64,000 nucleotides of DNA from Streblospio benedicti (lineage: Eukaryota > Annelida > Polychaeta > Spionida > Spionidae): contig CM032667.1 in the NCBI GenBank assembly GCA_019095985.1, forward strand, positions 1,448,961 through 1,512,960. Reading direction: 5' to 3'. A program made the position numbers and the translations under genes. Below are positions 39,701 to 51,700 of this stretch, piece after piece (position 1 is the stretch's first letter; every line of letters starts with the position of its first letter). A model generated the notes under the pieces. The model did not search any database and was not told the DNA's origin. It worked only from the letters and a program-made list of their open reading frames with translations.

Positions 39701-42700
39701 ATCCTATTAATATTAGCTACAATATTTCACGCCTAAGCTCCAAAGGTTTCTGTGAATAGAAGAGGGGGGGGTGGGTGGGGATGGGCGGTTCCACAGCGGT
39801 GGGCGCTTGTATGGTACACTGCAATGTCAAGAGCATAAAAGATATTCTCTGTCCATTATACAGGGTCCTCCAGGTGAAGCCTTGGATGAAATTGCCATTG
39901 GACCTAAAGGTATCCCTGGAGATCCAGGACCTCCTGGAGTAAAAGGCGACAGAGGAGATCCAGGTCCAGCGGGCCCTGATGGTCGAGCGGGCAATCCAGG
40001 TAACACAAGTCAAATCAAGTAATATTTGTTCAAAAGTCGGTAGAAATAAAACAAATAACATAATCTCTACAGAGCTTTTGACATGACATGATATTACAAG
40101 ACAAACATACACATATAAAACATCATGCAGCACATTTAATCCCCGTGTCAGAGTGGACGCGCGGAGTCAACTCCACGTCATTTTTAGGTCGAAAAAATGA
40201 CAAAGTCCGTCAAAATGGGGAAAAATAGGGAAAATTAAAATTGTCATCGTCGAATCGACAACGCGATTCGCATGGCTCCACAGCGGAGTCCAGCAGACTC
40301 TTACGGACTCCGCGAGGCCTTCGCAAGGGCTCCGCGCTACCTCCGTGCTATCTCCGCGAGCAAAAATGGCGCGGACTCCCTTCACTTCTCTGGACAAGTG
40401 TAAATTTGAGTTGGCGTGACCGCTCAGCGCGCGTGGGGATTATTGATTGAATTCCCTTTGATCTTTTCACTATTAATATTTAAGAACTTTGTTTGATTTG
40501 TAACCATTTCATAAACTTGTGTGTACTGGAGACTATATAGTGCTTTTTCATTAAAGATTGTTCTGCTTGTGTACTATTTCACATGTCATTAAAATGTTTT
40601 AAACATCAACAATGTTTGATATGTTGTCACTTAGAAAATATATTAATGTACGTTTAACTTGTAATTGCACTTGAACTTGAAATACTTGGACCAAATAAAA
40701 ACATAAAAACAGTCTGTTAGTTTATCTTTTAAATATAATTGTGTTTTAGAATTAAATTATCACATGCAAGGCCAGAAAGGCCAGAAAGACCTGGTATGAC
40801 TAAAACCCGAAAGGGTACGAAAGGCACCGAAAGGCACCGAAAGGCACTGAAAGGCAGTAGATATGGAGGGGGGGGGGGTGAGGTGGAGGGGGGGTAGATT
40901 TCATTATCTTACTAGGTTATACCCGTGGGGTCAAAGAGGCATGATGATAATCATATTGAATCACTCCAGTTACATAATCACATGACACTGTTATGGCTGG
41001 CTGCCACTGTCTGCTTTTTTTGTTATGAAACCGCTAATTAGCAACGATCAGGGCCATTTTGACAATGAAAAACACCTTCGTGCAAAACTACACAGTACCA
41101 TGAACGATCTCCTGTAGTCAGAGGGCGTCCAGCTAGCCAGGTTAAAGAGGAGATAGCCGAACAAAGTCCAAAAGTTAGCGTATTAATATATAGGATTTTT
41201 CTTAGGGATGTGTACGCAATTAACTAATATCAACATATTGCTTTAAATATAAACAGAAAACGGGTTTCAAGTATCCCTCACATCAAATAAACATACACAG
41301 TCTGGTTAACCATAGTTGTATTCACACAAACAAATATAAATAAGCTCAAAATGATATTTACTGAAACAATTTAACTTTTTTGTTCTAAATAGTAGTGCCT
41401 TTCGGTGGATTGCGGTGCCTTTCGGTGCCTTTCGGTGCCATTCGGTGCCTTGGTGCCTTTCGGTGCCTTTCGGGGTTTAGTCGTACTCAGAAAGACCTTT
41501 AAAAATAAATGGCTTGAGTAAAGATCTAAATATTGCCAATCTTATAATCTTTCTATTATATTCCAGGCACAACAAACCTCAAAAATTAGAGGTGTCCCGT
41601 ACATGAAATCACTTTAAAATAGTTGGTATGTCCTATCTATCATTTTCAAGCGTGATAAGAATGTTAAAATATAAAATAATAAATAGTGTGAAATTAAAAA
41701 ATTAAATTTACTTCATATATTGATAGGATTATTTTACATTTTTCCTAAATTAATACATAGAGAAAAGATTACTTTTAATTGACTTGAACTATGCTCTAGC
41801 TGCGCGCATGCTCCGTCTCAAATTTGATGGAAAATTCCGCGGCGCGGAGGAGTAAAAAGCTCCGCTCAGTTAGTTCGGCGGACGCCGCCTTTGTTAAGCG
41901 GACTCCGCCGAAGTTCGCCAGACTCGGCCGAAGTTCGCCGGACTTCGCCGAATGACTTCGCTGCTCTCCGCAAGGAATTTTCCCATGTTATTTTGTCTTT
42001 CTGTCGCTCCGCCGGCGGAGCCTTCATGTCTCAGTTGGTGGACTCTTGATATTCGCAAGAGTTCGCTGGCGAAGTCTTGCGATCCGCCAGGAATGGAAAA
42101 TTTTGCGCGAGTTTGAAATTTATTTAATTTTCACACTTCGCGCGGAGTCCGCATTCCGTCTGTCCACTCTGACAGGGGGTAAGACACATACAATATACAT
42201 AAAAGCAAACATTATATTATTCTAAAATAAAATGAGGTCATGTATCATGAAAGCACTAACACTATGCAAACATTTAAACTTAAAAGCAATCACATTTTAT
42301 ATGACCTATTATATGTATACTATCAGGAATTTCATTTATTCCTGATACTATACATGAGTCTAATAAACTAATATTTATATCAAGCATAAAAGCAAGCCAA
42401 AAATACAAATAGATTTGTGTTATGCTAGATAACTAACATAGTGTTAGTGACACGGACACTGTCATATTCACCTCACACTTGCGAGGTTTTGTGGACTCGT
42501 GTCTACTTCTACTGGCTCTTCAGCACTGAAGGTCGCGCTGTGTCACGTGAGATGGAATTTCTTGCGTGACTAAGAAGTCTCGTCAGGATTGGGGGGACGG
42601 CCTCAAGCTTGAATAATCGTATGATGCTTTAATCACAATCTAGTATGTTTCAAACAGACAATTTGTGTTCATTAATCAGAGAAAAGCCCACCAGAAATAT

Positions 42701-45700
42701 TTCTTTCATACTTGAGATAAGTTGTTTTCTATACAATATTTACTAAAGCGCCATATAGAGTGAACTACAGAACAGGCGATGTGTAGCAACCTACTGCATG
42801 ATCTGGATCTGGATCTGGATAGATAATTCACAAATTAGCCAGTCTCAGATAAGAGACTGGCCTCCTCTAATGAGGCAACGCGTGAATGGAGAGAGGGTAC
42901 GTTCTGCCTAAGGGTTGGCAGATAGCCGACTCTTGAAAGTGGTAATAGAGTCGGCATTGACAGTTCCCGGGTTAAGGCTGTTCCACTCCGGGATTGTTCT
43001 TAAAACTGTCGATTTCCACAGTGGAGATTGCCTATCGCCGGCTGAAGGTCTTACTATCTTCCACTGGTGAGAGAGCCCCGAGTGGCTCTACCTTGATGTA
43101 GTTTAATGCCAACGCTCTCTGGTGGCAAATCCAGGCCTCCATGCAAAAGCTTATAAAATAGGCATAAACGCCGCCGGTCTGCTAGGCTTTGCCAGCCAAG
43201 GTCACGCAGTAGGCCTGTGACTGATATGACACCGCGGGCTCCACGAGCCCAACGTGCTGCTCGCCTCTGAACAATCTCTAGGGAATCAATTTCCTCTTAA
43301 CTGATGGGTCCCAAATAGCCCCACAATATTCTAAAGATGACCTGACGATTGTGAAATATGCTGTCTCTCTCAGTCTGTAGGGAGAACCGCGGAGATTCCT
43401 ACGTAGGAACCCCAGACGTTGGTTGGCACGGGAAACTGTGTCCAAGATGTGAGGCCTCCACTGTGAAGACCGGGCTCCATAGTTGTTTGACAGTGTGACG
43501 CCCAGATACTTCGCCTCAGGGACAGAACCAATAATCTCACCGCCTAGGGTGTAGAAACGAACAGGTTTCTGGGTCTGTCTCGCAAGGTGGAGGATGTTAC
43601 ACTTGGACACATTGAACTTGAGGCCCCAGACCTGACCCCACTCAAAGAGTGAATCTAAGTCCTTTTGTAGAATGACCTTGTCCTCCATAGAGTGGATTGA
43701 TCTATAGATCAAACAATCATCGGCGAACAAACGGCATGAAGTGGATGGATTGAGAACAGATGGTAGGTCATTTATGTACAAAAGAAATAGTAGGGGGCCC
43801 ATGACTGTGCCCTGGGGTACTCCAGACATGACAGGATCCCCATCGGTGCGACTACGAGTATGAGATCTAACGCCATCGACTAAGACACTCTGGAGTACGG
43901 CCAAGAAGGAACTCAGAAATCCAGCGTGAGGTCTTGCCTTCGACACCATATAGTCGGAGCTTACGCATGAGTCTCTTGTGTGGCACTACGTCAAAGGCTT
44001 TCGAGAAATCGAGAACACCCACGGCGACTTCATCCTTGTGATCCAGTCTTGATAGTAGGTCATGTGTTGTGGCCAAGAGTTGCGACTCACAGCTCAATTT
44101 CTTTCGAAAACCGTGTTGGTATGGTGAGAGGGCGTTGTGCCTATCCAGGTGGTTCCGGATGTGGCTGCACAGGACATGCTCTAGCAACTTACACGCCACA
44201 CATGTCAAGCTCACTGGGCGGTAGTTTACAGCTTCACACTTGTCGCCTTTCTTAAAGACAGGTGAGATCCAGGCTGCCTTCCATACTGATGGCAGACTTC
44301 CTGTTTGGTATGAGTTACGGAATAAGGCTGTGAACACTGGAGCCAACTCCTCATGCAGCTCTTGCAGCATACGACATGGGATCTGGTCTGGGCCTGATGC
44401 CTTACATGGGTCAACTCCCTTAAGAAGCTTCTTGATTCCCTGCTCACTAATGGTTATGTCAGGTATGGGTGGCAGGCTGGGGCCATGAAGGAATGTGTGC
44501 TCTGCCTCGTCATCATCGACAGTGAACACCGACCGAAACTGTTGGGCAAGGATGGCAGCCTTCTTTGCCGAGTCAGAATGTACCTGCCCTTTCTCCTTCA
44601 ATGGTGCCACTCCGAAGGATTCAGTTCTCTGGGACTTGATGAAGCGCCAGAATGGTCTGGTTGATTTCTCCTCTAGACCTTCGGCAAGGATGTTATTGAT
44701 ATATCTCATCCGAGACTTCTGTAAGAGGTGGTTAGTCTCAAGATGGAGCTTCTTGTAAGCCTCTCTTGCGGCTGCACGTAGTTATGTGAACGTCCTGTAT
44801 GTCACAGATACGAGCTGCAAATGTAAATGGTGTGGCAATACTGCTAGATTTGTGAAGTAGGTTAAAATAACCTCCATCAACCTAAAGCTCTTGCTTTTCA
44901 TACAGTGGTGAGCCAGTTTATTGAGGCTAAGAATTAATTATCCATTGTATTGAGATTTCCCACTTTCAGATAAACGATACTTTTTAAAATTGAAAAGTAA
45001 CAAATTATGCGATAGACAATCAAATGCTTTAGATGAATCACGCTTACTTTAATCGATGCTATTGAACATCATGTGGTTAAAGCTTTGATACAAACTGTTT
45101 GTATGATCATGCATCTAATATAAATCCAGTTGTATGGTGTTGTGGTCTTGTTTCGATGACTTCACTTCTATTGCTCTGTATACAACTTTTATGTATTTTC
45201 TTTGTTTACACTAAGTAATGCATTGTTTTATATTTGGAAGGTCCTAAGGGATTACCTGGAAGACGAGGATGGAAAGGAGAACCAGGTGAAGTGGGTGTAG
45301 GACCTCAGGGACCCCCAGGCACCCTGGGCAGTGATGGACGTCCAGGTAGGTAATTTACAGAAGCATTTTGTTGAAACATATTTTATTTCAAAAATGAAAT
45401 TGGATTTGGCCAGTTGGCAAGAATGCAATACTCTGTACATGCATACCATGGGCCCCAGCATCATGGAAGGGGAGAGGGGATATGTATACTACTACGATTT
45501 ACAAATACTATACCATAAACATTATTATATAGAAGACTATAATAATAGTACTTTGCGTATGGTATATAGCATTTGTAAATCATAGTAGTAATAAGTATAC
45601 ATACCACCTCCTTGCTCCCATGATGCTGGGCCCATGATGCACACCAACACATTCACACCAGCATGCATGGTTTGACAATATTCAATCTGTAACAATGCCC

Positions 45701-48700
45701 TGTATCTTTGTACAAGAAGAACAAAATTGTAATTAAAAGAGTAAGAATAGAGTACAATTATCATTCACACATATTTGATTTTGATTGATGCGCTATATAA
45801 ATGACAGATTTATTTGTTACAACATAAGAAATATTATCATACAATCTTTGAATACTGTAAATCAAATAAAGTGGCAGTTGCCATGCTCAACATGTACATT
45901 AACATGAAAGCATTTGATTCTCTAGGGCATGAATTTATGGGGCTATGTATGGATATATACTTTCCATCCCAAAGTTAACTTTGGTAGTCATATTATCACG
46001 GTGCTCCAACTGTTTCACAGTGTTGGGGAGTTTTGCAACGTTGTGCATTGCTGATGTTGTGGACCAATTTTCAAACATATTTATTCATGTAAGAATGGTA
46101 TAGATTAAGATATGGCACAATGGAGTAGACAATGTAATCTTTCTAATGCAATACCTTCAAATACACATATTCTTTTGACGGATGAAATAGAGTATGCAAA
46201 TTTTGTGGACCAAATTAATACATGTTATTACCTTATTATTGTAGTATCAACAACATATGTACATGTATAATCCAACTAACAGTTCACTTGGCATAAGTCT
46301 GCTCAGTATATAACAATGAAAATTATTGTTTATTTGTACAACTCCTTACTATTCTCAACTGCTCCCAATGTCGTTTTACAATACATGACATAAAGACAGT
46401 TGAACCACCGTAATTAATAGGCGATATCGATAATATTCATGAGATTGAATGAAAATCATTCCAGCAGTTCAAAAGTACATTATTGACACTGAAAGTCTTA
46501 GATATTTTATATAGTTTTTGATTCTTTTCTGCTACTCAAACAAATAAACAAATAATTTGTTTGAATAGCAGAATAGAACAACAAAACTATCTAAACAAGA
46601 CCATATGCTGCATACCAAATACATACAGTGCTATATATAATATATGTATTTATAATAAATTATTTATTATTATATCTTATTATCCTATTGTAGAGGTGGT
46701 CTATTGATTGTGCTACCTCCAATATATATATATGCCTGTTCTGTATGGTTATCATTCAAATGAAAAAAATACATGTGCATTACCATGCATTTGATTCTAG
46801 GCCGGCCTGGGTTCAAGGGACAGCGAGGTTTGGATGGTGCACCTGGTTTGATTGGCAAAAAGGGTGAACGAGGCTATGCAGCACGCGATGGGCAGGAGGG
46901 ACTACCTGGATTACAGGGCCTCAAAGGCAAACCAGGACGCCCTGGTCGTGATGGACTCGATGGACTGCCAGGTTTGTAGGCATGTCCTGAATATGTGACT
47001 AGCTTACCTATTGTGGTCGCCTTTCGTCCGTTGTCCATCCAGGATTGGTGTTTGCACATTTATAGTCTCATTTTTATGAACCTTTTGCACAGGTTATATG
47101 ACTATCAGATGATTATGCCTCTCTTGAAACATTCCCTGGCATCCATCACAATGTATTATTTACACATTAACAGCCTCATTTTTCAAGTGATATTCACCAC
47201 ACTTGCTCAGAACCTGTATGACTATTAGACCAGGTCTTCTTTCAGTGTTGCAAATCTGACACCCAATTCAGGTGTTCATTAACAATTATACCAGCAGGCT
47301 TGAAATTTATATTTGAAATTCTTATTTTGACTTTGCTATGAATAAACCGATTATATTAAACTATGTGAAAAAATTTGAACAGGCTAAAGGTACTTATGGT
47401 TTACTGCAGGTACCAAGGGTGAAATGGGAGACATGGGCATGCCTGGTAACCCAGGTCTCGATGGCCGAGATGGAGATCCAGGACTCCCAGGACGTAAAGG
47501 TACAAATAACTGGATTTGTTTGAATAATTAGTGTATTTATACATTTTATAAACAATTTATAAATCGTTAGAATTTTTATAATTCTCCTATACAGTCCTGC
47601 AATGCAATCAGGCATCATTGCTCTTCATGCTTACTTTTCTTTTTGATCTAGAGACAACTGTGTTGTTAATGGAATTATGCTAGGATAAGGGATGGTTATG
47701 TGATGAAATGAACAAACATTTTATATGCTTTAGGTGAGAGTGGTGATCCGGGACCCCTGGGGTTGTCTGGATTCCCAGGCCTATCTGGTCTGAAAGGCTC
47801 GAGAGGCGACCCAGGACTTGATGGCTATAGAGGACAACCTGGAAATCCGGGACAACCTGGTGAGTCTATGTAGAGGTCATAGCTTCATATGCTTTCAATT
47901 TAGACAGTAAAGATTTTTGAACCACTTACCTCTTTCGCAAGCCACTTGAATATAAAGTTAGGACAGATATCAGTTTACACAGACGGTATGTGTAATTGAT
48001 TAATGGAACATGTCCATTCGTTATTACAAAATCACACTCCTATTGCAGCATTGGTCTATGATCACAACAGTAGTACATATATTTTCCTCTTTGTCTCTAA
48101 GGCTTCAAGGGTGAACGTGGAGAGGAGGGTCTGCCAGGTCTGGACGGACGTCGTGGTCGTGATGGACTCCCAGGGCTGCCTGGACGCAAAGGGCAGGTGG
48201 GAGAGCCAGGCGGGGGAGCCGAGGGACCACCAGGTAAAAAAACTGACATCATTCATGGATCAAAATCCATTGTGAGGATTAATCATTAGAAGTAGAAGTA
48301 GGCAAACAAAAATCACCAGACAGTAAAGTTGCAACATGTATGACTCATTTTTTCTATCCAAAAGTCTATTGTATATTATATCTATTCAAAGATCTACATA
48401 TATTGTACTTTAATTGAATTGGGTGTTAGTATTGGCATTAGAGGATTCGGCCAGATGAATAGACAATAAAACATGTGCACACAAACATGTGTTTAGAAAG
48501 ATCAAACTAACAGACACTATAATGACAGAATATGGAATCTCTACCCTAGATCATTTGGATATCTTGACAGAAATTGAAGCTCTGCCTTGCCAACCAATTT
48601 TTCCTGCTACTTTTTGGCCATTATGAATATTTTTCCGTAGACACTATTTTCTGGAAATTAATGGCATGCCCATACAAAACGTTTTGTATTTCTAAGTATT

Positions 48701-51700
48701 TCAAAAGATATGTACAGTAAATTTTGAGATAATCAAGCTTAGAAGTGGTGTCAGCATAATGGTGCAACAGGCCTATCATGAGCCTCAATATTTCAACAAT
48801 CTAAAGCAATGAATTTACTAATGTGTTGATATCTATTTACTTTTTTAAAATATTTTAATATAGGAGAGAAAGGTTTCCCTGGTCAGGATGGTTTGCCTGG
48901 ATTGCCTGGGAGAGATGGCAGGAAGGGCGAGATGGGCATGATGGGATTCCCTGGCCTTGATGGGTTCAAGGGCGACAGAGGTCGCAATGGACTGCCAGGC
49001 CGTGGCGGCTTACCAGGATTGTATGTTCACATTTCATCTAAATTATTATATTCTTTTCATCAGTGGCATAGCTAACCATTCATGCGTATTATGTGTACAG
49101 GTTAAAATCTTTTATTGGTAACTGTACACGCTTTGTAAAGAAAAAAAATGAACAGTCACAGCAGTATTGCATTTTTTGTTGGCTTAGCTACTACAATGTG
49201 TATGTCCCTTAACATTAGCAACAGTCATTATAAAACTATTTATTTTTATACTTTATTCAAAAGACTCATTGCTATTGTTGCTAACTTTACCTTTTCATGT
49301 AAAAATATTAAGAACTATTGTGATGAACACTTATGTTTGCTCTGAGGTCCTCATTGTATTGCCTCAATATTTTACATGATTGTGTGGTCGCATCACTTGC
49401 AGAAAGGGTAACAGAGGTGACCCCGGACTACCAGGTCTTGATGGAATCAGGGGCTTGCCAGTAAGTGCTTTGTTTTTTAATCTTCTGTATTACAGATAAT
49501 GTTTTGGCTTATTCATGTTTTTTACAGTCTACGAAATTGGTATTCTTTTGGTGTGGAATAATTATCAGGAATTTCAAATTATTTCACCCATCCTAAATAG
49601 TGCAACATGACTTCCTGGATAGGCAATGATATGAACAGGTTCTCTATTATGTCAAAATTGAAAATGTATTAAATATATTAAATGGTTATTGCGCAGGGTG
49701 ATGAAGGACTACCCGGTCAGCCAGGATTTGAGGGTTTGGCAGGAGACCGTGGCCAAGATGGCAGACCTGGTATACCTGGACGACCAGGTCTCAAGGGACA
49801 ACCGGGCGATGACGGGAGGCTGGGACCAGAAGGTCGGCCTGGAGCAAGAGGCATGGATGGCAACCCGGGCTTCATTGGTTATCCTGGACCCAGGGGACGA
49901 GAGGGTGACAGGTGCGAGAAAGTGAGAGTACCTGCACAATATATGAAACCGACTTAACCACTTTTCCTGGACTAGTTGCTGTATGTTATTATAATTGAAT
50001 GGTCTTCACGTGACAATTTGGGACATATCTTAACATGGATCTGCTTTGATAGATGCATTGTATGATTTCAGTGTAATTTCAGTTTTGAAATTTTGTCTCA
50101 ACTTTTTTATTAATCACCTTGTAAACTCCTTTCTCATTGTCCATCAGAGGTGCTGAGGGTCCCGATGGTCTAGATGGTCCGCGTGGTGATGATGGCCGGG
50201 ATGGTCTGCCAGGCAGACCAGGCTTACCTGGATTGAAAGGTAACTTTATCCGGCAGATTGATGTCCTCAATCCTTGAAGTTCAAGGTAGTAGATCATCTG
50301 TCAGGTTTGCCATATTTGCAGTTACAACTTTATCATGGTGTTAGGTGCCAGAATAATTACTCTTCAATACTTAATTTCATTAGACATGGTTAAAACACAA
50401 CTTTAAAAGGCATAATTTTTTTTCCACACGGTGTGTTTACAGATATAAATGTTATCAAAATTTACTGTGAGTTTCTTATGTAGGTTTGCCTGGAGATGAT
50501 GGTCGTCCTGGTCGTGATGGGGAAGTCCGTGGCTCTCCTCAAAAGGGGCAACCTGGAGATCCTGGACCCCCAGGCAGAGAAGGATTACCAGGACGAAAGG
50601 GCTCAAGGGGTGACCGTGGCTATGACGGATTTCCAGGCACAAGAGGTCAGCCTGGTGACCCAGCTGATGGCTTCCAGGGACCAAAAGGTTATCCAGGAGA
50701 CCCAGGTCTTGATGGACTTGCTGGTAAGTTAGTTCTAGTTCTTAAAATTTTGTTCTAGATTTAGATCATAATCCTACCATATTTGTAGGTGCAAACAACT
50801 TCAATTTTTGAGAGCTTTTAACATGTAAAACCTACAGTTTAAAGTAACTACTGGGAAATCAATTAAAACAGATTGATTAGTTCTCCACCACTACTGAGAA
50901 GATATCGATGAAACAAGTTATCAAAGTGATTATTCCCTCTATATAAGGGTTTGTTTTGTGGCTGTTGTAGGTCCTGATGGTCGTCCAGGTCCTCCTGGGC
51001 CAGATGGCAAGCCTGGGCTGGACGGGCTGAAGGGCGATAGCGGCCTGCCAGGAAGGGATGGACTACAAGGTCTGCCTGGAGAAAGAGGGGAAGATGGCTT
51101 CCCAGTAAGTTCTGTATTTGCAAGTTTGTTTCAAGATGTATATGATGAAAAGCATACAGGTTGTATGAATTATGAATGATAGATTATTTCTTCTTACTTC
51201 TTGTCATGCTACATGTATATTGGTTCAAATAATAAGCTTATCCATATTGTTTATTTTGTGTTTTACTTAAACTTTTAACATAAAAGGGTCTTATTATAAT
51301 TCCTCATTAAAAGACTTTAAACAATAGTGGCTGTGTAATTGACGTTGAATCATGAGTCTACCATGTGTGTGCCACCCTCTTACTTTTTCTCGTGTGATTA
51401 CAATCATCGAACTTTAAGTTATCATTATGCAGACTATTATTAGTAGTAGGAATATTCATAAGGTTAGTATAGTAGGTTACTCTACTACTTACAATTCAAT
51501 AAATAACACACACACACTGAAGTTGTGGCTTCAATCACGGAGCCTTTGACCTAGTAGTAGAGTAACCTAGTATACTAACCGAACTTTAAGTTATTGTAAT
51601 TTATTCAAAATATCTGGAGATGTATTAAAATTTAATGGTACAGGACAATTAATTTTGAACCATTTAAAATATTTTATAGCATCTAATTGATTAATTGTCA

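Noticed and set aside
40800-41475. CRISPR-like array of short repeats
   Set aside because: The decamers are contiguous, inverted between the two ends and part of a transposon. The genome is animal.
43278-44709. Long minus-strand frames as a host gene
   Set aside because: Reverse-transcriptase motifs show a LINE, 5'-truncated and frameshifted.
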